64,000 nt of DNA from Nautilus pompilius. Taxonomy: Eukaryota; Mollusca; Cephalopoda; Nautilida; Nautilidae. Both the position numbers and the translations under genes were made by a program. The stretch lies in contig JACATO010000334.1 of the NCBI GenBank assembly GCA_018389105.1, positions 806,001 to 870,000 of the forward strand, given 5' to 3'. Under the pieces are notes generated by a model. It did not search any database, was not told the origin of the DNA, and saw nothing but the letters and a program-made list of their open reading frames with translations. Of the stretch, positions 28,266 to 42,100 are shown piece by piece (the stretch's first letter is position 1; each line of letters opens with the position of its first letter).

Positions 28266-29944
28266 GTACGGACCTCTTTTTGTCAGTTCCGTGTGTCCCC
28301 AGTTTGTTTTTTCTTGAAGCCACAGTAGCGTTTTAAAGCGTAAATCTTGGACTCAAATGTTTGGGCCGCCGGTGTCCGAGTGAGCGGCCGGTGTCGGACG
28401 AGCCGCTGGCAGAAGAGTGAGCCGGAAATAAGGTAATAATCGGGGGGGGAGATGGGGAATCGCCAGACACCGTCAGCTGACCTCTTTACTAACCGTTATT
28501 CCTTATCCCCCTCCGCGCAGACCTATAGTCGTATCTGTCTGTGCGATCAGTAGTAGTTGCTCCCTGAACTCCGTTCTTTCCCAGTATTGCTCGGTGCATC
28601 CCCTCCCCTCATTTTTAACCACGTGTCTGTTTGTGTGCTGTGGGGGTGGGGGCTATCCTTAGCGGTTGTCTTAGCTGTGTAAATCGGATCTTTTTTCCTA
28701 GTTTAACCCCTGAGCCACAGAATGAAGTTGCAAAGGCCAACTGCGAATCTGGGGAGGAAGGATATGTCAGCCCAACACAGCCATAATCATCTGTAAATGG
28801 CTTTTTTCTCACGAAGCCTAAGATTAGCTCGAGGTGTATCACTGGCAATGCCAGCTGGGACTTTTTCGGATTACTTCCGCTCGATCATATTATTATTATT
28901 AGGGTTAATGGTGGAACCATAGTTCAGCTTCAATAAAAGCACTTAAATATATATATTTATTCATTCATTCAGGGTCAGGAATCTTCATTTCGCCGAAGGG
29001 AGTGCTACAGAATTCTGGATCCGTCGCCCTAAGCTTGATCTTGTGGGCAGCATGCGGACTTCTCGCTACAATGGGTAAGCAAGCACCTGCTTATAGTTTC
29101 ACGGGGGGGTGGGTTCTGGACACAGAAAGAAGAAAATTTTAACCCGTTTATTTCAGCAAGCTCGCCCCCCCCCCCGGACGCCCGTGATGCGGAGCACCTT
29201 AGCCGGCCGGTGTATTTTTTTTTGCAGTCGGCGCCAACAGCAACGAAGACCGGGTCCGGGCCGAACCTTCACGGTGTCGCGCGTGCGGTCTGCTCGTGTT
29301 TCTGTTCCTCTATTTAACTATAGCTTTGCGTACAAATCCTTATCATCTGGAATGATTATAAACACACAATCGCTTTATCTTTCCTACAGCAGAATCTGCT
29401 GGGTATATATTTTGCCAAATAATTATCTTTTCCCGTAATTTCTAGCCATTGGTTTTTGTTTTTTTTTTAACTGAACCTCCGCAGGAAAGTAATGGAAAAT
29501 AATCCAGAGCTTTTAGCTTCTCTTTCTCTGTGACTTTTAAAAAAAAAATGTTAAAAAGATTTTTTAATTTTAATTTTCTTTTATATTTTTAAGGTGCTCT
29601 GTCGTATGCCGAGTTGGGTACATGCATACCCAAGTCCGGAGCCGAGCATGCGTACTTCATGTTCGCATACCGCCCTCTGGGCAAAGTAGTGGGGCCAATT
29701 CCGTGCTTCCTGTACGACTGGGTGGGGCTCTTCATCATCCGTCCAACCATGTTTGCTGTCATCACTCTGTCACTAGGGACTTACGCGGCCAAGCCATTCT
29801 ATGGTCACTGCAGCCCTCCACCGCTCGTCATCAAGTTAATTACAGTTATCGCCATGTGTAAGTTGTTAGGGACGCCACACGATAGAATGTAAGCAGATTC
29901 GCCTGGAAAAACTGAAGAAGTTGAGCTTCTTGTTTCATATGTTT

Positions 29945-29988
<44 letters not shown>

Positions 29989-30038
29989 TCTCTCTATCTC
30001 TCTCTCTCTCTCTCTCCTCTCTCATCTCTCCATCTCTC

Positions 30039-30132
<94 letters not shown>

Positions 30133-33100
30133 CTCTCTCCATATCTCTCTCCCCCATCTCTCTCTCCACATCTCTCCATCTTCTTAACCGAGAGAAAGAG
30201 AGTAGATGATGGGATTTGTTTAGTTTGGGTGGTGGAACAAACTGCTGCCGGCTCAAAATCCGTGGTGATTGATAAATTCCGGGTGCAGCTGCGTAAACCG
30301 CGTCAATTTTGTGTAAACCTTCGTCTGACTTTCCCGTTCGTAAGAGCGTGGACAAGCCGCAGGACCTTTGCGCTGTCACCCGGAATGTGTGGGGGGGGGG
30401 GGCTGGGGCAAGGTTCCGCCCATTGTCCCGTACCCGGGAGGTCCGCGGTAAATGACAATTCTGGCTTATTTCCGATCATCCGATGGCGGCGACGACTCCT
30501 CCTCCTCCTCTTCCCCCCCCCAACTCCGGTGGGCAGTTTTCCCTGTATAACCCGCGGCAGCGGCCAGGAATAATCGATCTCTCTAATGATTTGGAAGGGC
30601 CTCGCGTGCCTTCTCCCTTCTGCTGTTTAACTGCGACTCAAGGTAGGTCCTGTGAGCGCTGATCTCGGTGCCGCGAGCACAGACCGCCTCCGTTCCTCGT
30701 CTCCTCGGAAGCATCAGTTCCTGGACTTCTCGCCGTGGATGGGATGAGTTCGCCGTTTTCTCTCATCCGATTCTCATGCCGCAATGGCGACGAACTGACG
30801 TGCGACCCTTGCGAAGCCAGCGCCTCGCGACAACCACGTGATTCGGCGGTAACACCTGCCGGCAGGAAATGCGTATGAACAGATGAGATTTGATCTAAAA
30901 CAACCTGGGCTGTAATCGATCGTTTGTCGATATAGCAGAAATTGTCGGTCAGTCGTGCGTGACCCGTTTCCATAGTTTATTCATAAACTGTACCTTCGTT
31001 TTGTATTCAGTGTTGAATTAAAAATGTAATTTGTAATACACCAAGAGCACCCACATATCAGACAAAGGCCATCTCTCTTCTCTCTCTCTCTCTCTCTCTT
31101 TCACACACACTCACTCTCTCACCCATCTTTCCTGCTTTCTCTCTCTCTCTCTCTCTTTCACACACACTCACTCTCTCACCCCCATCTTTCCTGCTTTCTC
31201 TCTCTCTCTCTCTCTCTCTTTCACACACACTCACTCTCTCCCCCATCTTTCCTGCTTTCTCTCTCTCTCTCTTCCACAAACCCACACACCTTCCTTCCTG
31301 ACTTATTCAGAAAGATAAACGCTTGTGGTATAAGAAGCTAGAGATACAAATTAGAAATTGCTGCGGTAAATTAGAGAGAAAATTAGAAATTATAATAGTT
31401 AATATTTCTGGTGTGATTTTTAAAAAGTATGGACAGAATAGTTTTTAAAAGGTAAAATGGTGAAAAAAATTAACTAATTGAAAGCGTAGATCATCACAGT
31501 AAATTTATGAAAACAGAGAACACTGAGAACTGTATCAAATAACTGGGGTGAGTTTTGTTAATTTAAATAAAGATATTTAAAATTTGGGGGGGATATGAAG
31601 ACCAAGTATGTATTGTATTACTGTTTGTGTGCAGCAGCCGAGATCAGAATGTCAGCCTAAATTAGAAAATACTGACCATTGTAGTTGCATGTTTGTGATA
31701 TTACACTGATTTAAACTGAAACATCTGTAAATGGACCATCATTTTTAAAAAAATTAAGATCCTCTGTAAAATGTTTTTGTTTTAACTCTCTTCCAGCACA
31801 GCAGTGTTTTTTTATGTGTTTTTATTTCTTTAAGCTGCCATCTGACATCTTTTATTTTTTTTTTCCTGTAGTGCTCATCGCATTTATCAATGCCTTTAGC
31901 GTGAAAGCAGCTACCCTTGTCCAGAACGTGCTGACGTTTGCAAAACTTTTAGCTATTGCTATCATCACATTTGGTGGATTCTACATGCTAGCCATAGGTA
32001 AGAAAAACCAGTTAATTTATGTAGTTCTTATCTTCAAGTTATTCACTTCAAATAAGTAAATCTCTAGACAGAAAATATTAATATTTGTGTAAAGTCCTTG
32101 GTAAAGGAAGTTCATACCTTGCCAGTTTTTTTTTTTAAAAAAATAACTGCACTTTCTGGTATAAAGTGGTCAAGACAAATACTGCATCTGTAGAGGAGCA
32201 TTTTCTAATGTCTAACCAAGAATGATTATTATATCTTAAGACTTGCAGTTATGTCACCCAGAAATGCCTGTAGGCCAAACTAGGCAACTGGGGCTTTTTT
32301 ATTCCATTCTTCATAACTAAATTATCTCAGTAAATTTTCTAGGGTTTTACAAGGTTTCTGTAGCTTTAACATAATCTGGACTTATATAAAGTTTACAATG
32401 TGCAGCTCAGATTTTATATAATGCATGAACATATACATTTGTGTCAAAACGTCTTGGTCTAATGCTATTGCTTAAAGAGTGATAAAATTGCACTATACTT
32501 CTACATCACCCCAAAAGCTCTGACTGAGCCAGAACTGCTGAAGTTTTATCATTGTTAGTAGATTTCAGTATGCCAATGAATCTGAAGAAATAATGATATG
32601 GTTCTAAAATTTTATTCACTGATATATCATGTTTTCTGGCTCAAACCTAACAAACCCTGTTCTAAAACATTTAGAGATACTTGATGGTCAACCATGAAAC
32701 TTGAGCTGGTTTCTGTCAACAATTTACAAACCTTCCCACAATGCAATGCTTAAAAAAAAAACTTATGAATTTCTATTGGTAGAACTTGGTAAAGTGGTTT
32801 TCAGTAGCAGATCTAGAGATAATTAGGCTGGTCATGGAACCGACCCAGCTCCCATACACACATATGCAACCTAACACACACACCCCACTTTTGCATGACA
32901 CAAAAAAAAAAAAAAGACTGAAGGGTTTCGGCCCCTACACGGCTTTGGCCACCACCCTCCACTCCCTTCTCCTTGGAGATACACACGCATACACGAACTT
33001 TCACACACACCACTTATGCATTCACCACACAAAAAATAAAAAAAAAAAGATTGAATTGCGGCTTCCTTCCGGTCTGGAGCAAACTGATAATCAGAAACTG

Positions 33101-36100
33101 ATAGTGAGTTTTTGAGTAGTGCATTGTGGGAAAATTTTTTTTTTTTTTTTTTTTAAATATTCAACCCATGAAGCTGTGATTAAGAAAAACAAACTTGATT
33201 TATAAAGCTAGTGATGAATCATGGGGAATTTAGTCTGGATTTAAATGGGATGTTGAGTTTACTTTGGAGGGAATATTAATGGTGTGTGGGGGTTTTGATT
33301 GAAACAAAACTAAATATAGGGTGGATATGAGAGAAAAGAAAGAAAAACATGTTCATGCAGCAACAGTTCTTTAAATTCTATTAGCCAGTTTCTTTTTCTA
33401 TTGCTAGCATGTATCTCTTGTTTATAATTAAAATAGAGCGCATTTGAAACAGTTATTTAGCATCTTAAATAGAAATGCATATACCCGTGTTGGAGCTAAA
33501 ATAAGACAAGAGCACTGAAGGATTTTCAAGGGGACTTTATTTAGAAGAATTGCCCTGTTTTATTAGTAAAGGAACTCTGTTGGATTTGATGGTTTTTGAG
33601 AAACCTTTGTTCATGTCAGATTGTTAGTGCTTGTCACAGCATTTATTTACTGAACCTGGTGATGTAATTTCCAAGCTGTTCACTTATGGCCAGATGGCTG
33701 TGAAAAAAGAGCTCATGGTCTATGTGTTGGGGTTGGTGGTTAACTGAATAAAAATTCAGCACAATATTTTGTAAATAAATATATAATATTGATTTTTGTC
33801 AGTTGTATGTGTACACTGCTGGCTACTTTATTATAATCAATATATAGTAATGATTTGCACAGCCTTTTCCCCGAATATCAGCCACGAATCCACATTTAGT
33901 TATTAATGTTGTACACAATGTATGGATCAAGGTAGGTAGATGATTGTAATGGCAAATGCGTCATTCAAGTTCTACCTACAGATGCTCAATTGGATTATGA
34001 TCCAGGGATTATGCTGATCCTGGAGAGGCCTTAAAATCTCCATCATGTTCTCCAAATTATGACCATATATTGTGGGCATGGTGGATGAGAGCATTGTTGG
34101 ATGTAGCTATCCTGTCAAGGTATACAAGAAGCATCACTAGATGCACTTGATTGTAAATGATGCTGAGGTAAACTATGGTAATTATTCAGTCTTCTATAGA
34201 TACCAGCAGGCCCAGGATATGCCAGCAAAACATGCCCCAAACTAATTGTCTACCATCAGAGGCTTGAAAACTCTGAACCACTTAAGAATAAGCTTTTACT
34301 AAATCTGTTATCTCCCATTTGTGCAAAAAAATGGGGGTGAAGTGTGATTTGTCAGTTCACATCACCTTTTTCTGGTCCTCCTCAGTCTAATGTCTATGCT
34401 TCTTACATCAGATGAGGTGTTTTTTCATGTTGATAATCATAATCAGTGGTTTACACAGAGATCTATTGCCATAATCCATTTGTTGCAATGCTTTGGGTGC
34501 ATATTGCTCTGCATTGAATGTCTTTGTTTGTTGTTCTGTTGTTTAATGACAGTTGGACTTTATTATCTAGTTTAACAGGTTTTCTTCTCTTTTTGTTACT
34601 ACATGCTCGTGACCACAATTCCCTTCTCAAAGCAGACAATTTCTTTTTCTTTTGCCATTGCTCAGAAACTTGAATGATCAAAGTCTTGGCCACTTTGGCC
34701 CCTGGCAGACTGGTAGGTGTGCACCCACTATCATGCCTCTTTCAAAAGCTGTAATGTATTTGCTGCATCATACCTGGATCACATATAGTCTGGATAGCAC
34801 AGGCTGTCTTATCCACTAAAGGAATTCATCTTGTTTCTGATGATAATGAATTTTGGACTCCTTAGGTGGTGAGGTAGATAACTAAGAGGCAGCATGGCTA
34901 CCTGATTTTTGTTATATTCCCTGCAGGTTACATCCACAGCAGATGCTCGGCCTGACTCTGCAGTCAGAAGTCATAACACTGTTTGCTTTTATCATCAGCT
35001 ACTTGGGTTAGCCTTTCTTTCTATCTGCCTTTTTACAAAGGCAGTAAAGGTGAATTCCACAAAAATCATTAAGTTTGTTATTTGATATGCTGCATTTATT
35101 AATGTTTGATTTTCATACATTAACTGATGTTTGTGATATTAAATCATTACAATTTCACATTTCAAGCCACTTCAATATGCTAAATAAGATGTAGGCATAG
35201 AATGGTGATGTATAATGTAGTTGACTGGTATTCTTCTACATATGTCTTTTTGTTGTTAATGAAATAAAAAATTGTTTTTTTCAAAATCAGTTACACTATA
35301 AAAATATTGTTTCACTCTAAAATGATACATATCACATCCTTACATCTTTGAAGAATATTGATCAAATAAATATTGAGGCATGTAATGAGGTGAAAAATTT
35401 TTTTAAAAAAATTACTTGGAATATGTAAATAGATTTTACAAGATAACATCCATACTGAGTTAGCAAAAAAAAAGAAACAATTACAATTATTTAATTTTAA
35501 AAAATAAGGAACAATAAAATATATTTTATCCAGAATTTAATATTTGAAATACATGTATTGAATTTGCATTTTTTATGGACAAGTTGTGGCTACTTTTAAA
35601 TAGTAGTGACTAGGGAGGAAAAACACCTGTGTGTGCTTCTCCAGACATTGTTTAACTTTTGTCCAGAGTTGAGTTGATTTTAAATAGTTAGTGGTTCACA
35701 ACTAGTTAACGTCCACTCATTAAGAAACTGACTTGCTGATGGCTTTCCACCCATTGCCTACAATCAAACCATGTCAGAGGCATTTATTAGCCTGGCCCCG
35801 ATGTTTGTTAGAGCTAATCAAAATTTGAAAAATTAGAGTAGTAAATTATTAGGGAGAAGGAAGTCAGGATCTGCTGAAAAACTGAAAATATTACACAAGT
35901 TTTTCTGTGATTGGAACTGTTAGGTGAATCACTGTGTAGGAGCTAAACTATATGAGGATATCTTCAAATGACAATACAAACTGTGACACTGGATGCAGAT
36001 GGCAAACAGACAGTGTACATTTGTGTGTAATGAAAGAATGCAAAATAAAACCATTAAAACATTGTGTAAACAATTTTACTCAAAGTTGCTGTGTCAGCGC

Positions 36101-39100
36101 CACACAGGGAAAAAAACTATCCTGGAAACATTTTGTTTCACTGAAAAGAGGGGGAAATAAAGAAAAAGAATCAACACAAATCAACTGCACTTGGCTGTAC
36201 ACAGTGTTATGACTGGATCTGACTTCATTTGCATCACTTTTTAACATCAGTGTAGACTTTGTTGTGGCACTGTTGTTCTAGAATTTCATCCTGGATGTTT
36301 GGTCTGATTTTCACATTGTACCTGACATGAATTCTGGAGTTTCAATTCATTGGAATCTGAATCTGTGTAACACAACATGGGTGTTTTCAGTGCCATTTAG
36401 CACATTGGAAATGCTCGCTGTCTTGAAACTTCTCTTTATCAAGAGACTGGGATTTCCATGCTTTCTCATGTATTAACCCTTCCTGTACATGAGCTCCCTC
36501 CATTTCCCTAGGATGTCTTGTTTTGAACGGTTACCTGATTCATCAGCTAATTGTACTGCTGCCAGCAGAGATAAAAATTGACTATGCTTCAAGTTTCATC
36601 TGATTTCCTGTTGCTTTTTTTTTTGCCATGATAATATTTCAAAAACTAGTGAAACAGTTGTTATCTATTTTAGCATTTTACAGTTTTTGACCACCCGGAA
36701 ATAGCCACATTTTGACGTGATCTAGTCCATAATCAGTTTTTTTCATCAGCTCTTAACTATCTTAAATAGTTTTACTGTCCATGCACAATTTACTTTCTTC
36801 CTCTTAATTTGTGCATACTTAGCACAGCTTGTGGCCTATAGCTCACTGTCTTTTGCATTCTAACTCTTCTACAGACAAAATGCATGGTTCTAGCTACAGG
36901 AATTTAAAATGAATGAAAGAACAAATGGCAAAAAATTAATCTTATTGTAAAAAAACCTAATATGGTAAGAAAGCATAAGCAGATATGATGAATTAACATT
37001 TTGTGTTTATCACTGACACACTTGCAATGGAGATGGGTAATTTCAATTTAGTATAAGTATATGTCAATGCAATAATCAAGGGTCTTTATGTCTGCAGAGA
37101 AAATTTTTCAATGGAAAATACCTATTTGCTGAAATATTCTTAAAGAATGGATAGTTGTTTATTGGAAATACATATAAATGCAGACAAATAGATGTTATTT
37201 GACGGATTTTAGGAGCTGAAAAAGATGGAGCAAGCAAGTGGCCTTTAGAACCAAAATGATATATATATTTTTATCAGCATGCACTGCATGGCCTTTTTAA
37301 AATTCTTCTTCCATCATCTGTCTACCAGTTTGTAAGCAATGTCTTGGGGTGCTGCTGCACAAAACCTTTATATGTATACAGATAGCATCGGTGAAGTAGC
37401 TGAAACATAACTCAGCTTTCCCCAACTTCTGTTGACCAGTGTGGTACCATAAACAAAAAAAGAAACTAAAAGAAAGCTTTTGTTGAAAAGTAAGAACACC
37501 AAGCATAAGAATATCAAAAAGAATTGCCTTGTTTGCTTCTTTTCATTGTATTCTTTAAAAAAAATTATTTTCATTCATTGATGAACACTATCTTCAGTTT
37601 TTCCAAGCATCTTCATTCGCAGATTTTAAAAATAGAAATTTTAAGATGTCTCTTGGTGCCTTGATAAAGGAAGAAGAAGAAAAATTAAGTATTAAAAATC
37701 ATTACTTTGTTAAGAAATATAACTATATTTTAATAAGTATCACATGAAAAAAAATTTTTAAGCACTTTTGACTTTATTTTAATCATTTCAGTTTATCTGA
37801 TAATTGAAGAACAAAAAACTGCAAAGATGGTGGACACCTATAAGATGTTGCATTTCTTCACATAGCTATAGTCTTGCCACTTCAATCAACGAGAAATTCG
37901 AGCATACCTGCAAATATTTTAATTAACTTTTCTTTTAAAAAAAATGTAGTAGTTGGTTTTGTTTGTTTTCTATTTTTAGGAAAAACCGAATACATAGCAG
38001 AAGGTTTCCAAGACTCAAATGATTCACCATCACTGATAGCTTTAGCTTTTTATAATGGTCTGTGGTCCTTTGATGGTTGGTAAGTCTCTTGTGATCATCC
38101 AGGGTTTTTGACAACCACTGGATGTAGACTCATCTTCACCTGTTACAACTAATTTGGATACCAAACAGAGCACCTTTACACAGGATTAACAGGATATTTA
38201 CTGCCTTCTATATTTAAGGCTATGCAAATTCCATATAAAAATGGACATTTTTGGCAAAGATGAAGTCACCTAATGAGGGATGATGATTACACATTTCTTG
38301 TTGTATCTTATTGTTCTTTGTCTTGCTATCTGAAACTCATCTCTTGTTCACATTTGAAGGAATAGATGGACATTGGTAGTGGCAACTTCAAAAAGACGTG
38401 TATACTTCAAAACAACAAGAAGCTTTTGTTAGCACAGCTTATTAGCTATTGCTAGAAAACAGGTGCAATAGGTAAAAATCTGTTTAAATAAATGTTTGTT
38501 TTTTTTACCACCTCTTAGTATTTGCATATTGAACGAGGGTTCTTGTATTATGTGGCAATTCTTCATTTAGAAACTTGGACTATTGGGGTTCTCCTTTGGG
38601 AGGTTGTGGGGGACAGTCTTCAAGGAATGTTTTTGGAGCTGACTGTTATTACTTTCTTCAATTCCACATGGAGGAAAAACATCAGTAGAGACCATAAATG
38701 AGCTTTCCTTTGTTCTTGCAGGAACAATTTAAACTTTATTACTGAAGAATTAAAGAACCCTTACCAGTAAGTAACTTTAGCCACTTTCATGCTAAAGACA
38801 ATCTCTTCTTTTCAGCAAGTTACACTATTTAACTCTGATGGCAACAAGATCCATAAAACAAATGCTCAATTAGAAAATAAATTACAATATCAAATCTTTT
38901 TTTTTTAATGTCATCCAGATTAAAACTGATTTAATTTTAAAGATTTTACTATTTAGCATTTTTCAATAAAATAGAAAATGGAAAAATTTTAGGTATATAA
39001 CTAGGGGATTGCCTAGTGAAACTCAGTTGAATACCATTAATGTGGAGTTTTTCATTAACTGTCTTCAGTGTGTGTAATGATATTTGTAGTTTTCTAGTAT

Positions 39101-42100
39101 GCAGATATCATTACGGGTTAGCAAGTTTTGTATAGTTGTTTAACTTTTTTATCATATATTTAGGCTTTGAATATCTAAATGTCAGCTACTTTGATTCATT
39201 AGCAATAATTAAAAACATTCTGACTTATAGTTTTTTAATTAATTTTGAAAGTGTTGTTATGAATGATCATGGATAGTTAAAGTAATCAGCTACAAAAATT
39301 TATTTGTCTCACCTGGGGCCTTCCACGAACCAAAATGACAACATGTCTTGTCTTGTTTATTAATTGAACTGGTTTGATTTATTGTTTATTTACTTATTGC
39401 CTAATTGGTGTTTTGCTTTCACAGAAACCTTCCACGGTCAATCATCATTGGAATTCCACTGACCACAATCTGCTATGTACTGACCAACATCGGCTATTTT
39501 AGTATTATGGGGAAGGAAGAAATAATTTTGTCTCACGCTGTAGCAGTGGTGAGTTATTTCATCTCTTCTTGGAGTTTGTCGGTACAAAGAAAGGCTCCAA
39601 CTTGCACACCCAAGTTTGACACACCAGAGTTTATTTCTACCTTTTTTGTTATAGTATGTAAATTATCTCAGGTGAATCTGAACATTTCTGCCTTGTTGAC
39701 CATAAGCATATGATGAAAGTGAAGGATGTTGATTATATTTGAGACATTAACAGGTAGAAGGTAACTTCAAATTGTTCATGGTATGCTTACTTCTAGTAGT
39801 AGCATTACTATGTTTCACTTTCCTTCTCTCTCTACACACTTTAAAAAGCATGATAAGCCATTTTTCACTTTGCAGGACATTTTTAAATTGCTGCTGTTAA
39901 TACACATTTATTGTTATGTTTATTAATTACTTTTATGCAAATCTGTTTATTTTCTGTAATTTATAAAATTTTGTGGTATTTTGCCAGCAAATACTTTGAG
40001 TATGTATACAGCTTAAGAGATTCCTTCTACCAGTTTTTGAAAAGATTGTACTAATAATACTATTTTAACTATGATTATTGGATCATCAAAGGTGGGCAAA
40101 ATACCACCTGCCAACCGATTCCATAGTGCATGTATGAATAAAAGACTCATGTCTTTGGTTCAGTATTTGTGCACGATACAGCAGGTCTTGCTGAGGTTTA
40201 CTGATTTTCATGTGACTATGACACACTGTTGGTCAGTCTGACCAGAAAAATATGTTCATTTGGACTTTCAAACAAGCCAACCCCTTTGGTGGCAATGAAT
40301 GGAGGGTTGTGTATTGTATGTAAACCAAACACTTAGAAAGAGTTACGTTCAACTTCTGTAAAAATCTGCAGCATGGCATATTGATGGTGAAATTTTTAAA
40401 GTAAATGGGTCAAGACTTTTCATTTTCATAAATAACGTCAATAGAAATCAACATTCAGTCTAGGACAGAGCGTTGCCATGATCAACCTAGATTGAATGCT
40501 GCGATTGGTTATTTCCTGAAGGTGGACCCAATGGAAATATATAATTTGTTTAATCTTATTCCAAATAAACATGAGAAGATGGAATTTAATCCAATTTTTA
40601 TAGAAGTTTATATTAAATTTCGAACCAAGCACAAAAACCACAACTCAACAAGCAGCCGCAACAATATGGAGATGAGAAACACTGCCACGCCCTGTCACAT
40701 GTTGTGGAGGAGACTGAAAGGTTGGATGAAGCAGTTGAATTTGTGTGAACTATGATATTTACACCATCACCTTAACCCTAATTAAAATATTGGAATAAGC
40801 TCATCAAAGAAGAAGGTAGACATTGAACACCGAGTATTTAACAAAGAATGGACTTCTGCATATTTTTTTTACTGATTTGGGAGAAAAGGCCGTGATTAAT
40901 TAGCTAAGAAAGTGTGGCAGTTTCAGTGAATACATTTGGAATCAGTATTTTCAGAGTAAACATGCATCAGAATATTAAAAAGTTGTCTGTTGAAGAGAAA
41001 GCAAAGGAGGCAGATGACATGGTTGGTCGCATGCAAAAAAAAAAAGGGTTTTTTTCGTAAAACTATCAGCGGCACAGGGTGGAATTACGAGAACTAGCTT
41101 TGTGATTGCACAGAAAACCATTCTCCTTCAGAGAATTTATAGAGGAGTATATGCTTGACTCTACGGAAATTGTGACCAGAAGAGAGAAAGCAGTTTGAGA
41201 ACATCAAAGATGAGCTATTGTGAGAAGTGTTGAGGATATCTTTAAGAACTTGGACTTGCAGTTAGAGAGTAAAATAAATGGGTTTTCTTATTTTCCATTG
41301 GCACTTGATAAGAATTGTGGTCTCAAAGACAGAGGTCAGTTGTTGGTTTTTATTCGAAGTAAAATTTTGAACTCAAGGAAGAATTGGCATCAATGGTGTC
41401 AATGAAAAATATGGTCACTAGAAAAGATTTGTCAGTGGTTTCAAATGAGAGCACAGGGAAAACTGGTGAGTGTGACCACAGAAGGAAACCCAAATCTGAC
41501 AGAGAAACTCATCAGAGTATTGAAAATAATTCAAGACCAAGTCAGTGAAACAATTCCAGAAACAGAAAATTAATTTTCTACATTGCATTATTCACCAAGA
41601 GGTTCTCTGTAGAAGTGTTCTCACCCTAACCAATGCCATTATAAAAGTGGTCAACAGCATTTGATCAAAAAGGATGAAGCCACAGGCAGTTTGTAACTTT
41701 GCTTGAAAAATCTGAATCTGGACATATGGATGCACTGTATCATATCAACATAAGATGGCTTACTTTTGGTAAAGTTTTGAAGAGTGCAGGAACTGAGAGC
41801 AGAGATTGGGTTATTTCTGAAAATGAAAGAAAAATATTCAGATTTTCCACAGTTGAATTAAATAGATTGGCTTTAACTAAATTTAAAACTGTAAGGATGA
41901 TTTGAATTCGGTGCCAAGTCATCTATGACAGAGATGCTCCTTTTCTCCCATCAGAAAGAAAACAAGCAGTTCTACAACAGATTACTGTTTGCAGTCAAAC
42001 ACTGAAAGAGTGCAGATCATTACTACTTGACTTGTGCAACAAATTTTCCTGCCAATTTTCGAGGATTTTATAATCCGCATGACCTCTAACTTGAGCGTAT

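Larger units (their letters stand above)
16114..28972 (+). other. Intron 1 of the transporter gene (12.9 kb)
   Basis: Donor GTAGGT at 16114, acceptor CATTCAG at 28972. Besides the listed elements it contains (CG)n at 16499-16515, (CA)n at 17425-17450, and 19200-22160, an AT-rich stretch in which I see nothing beyond scattered polyT/polyA runs. Confidence 0.85.

Noticed and set aside
29846-30379. 177-codon minus ORF and overlapping plus ORFs
   Set aside because: Mostly Arg/Glu or Leu/Ser from (TC)n read in different frames.
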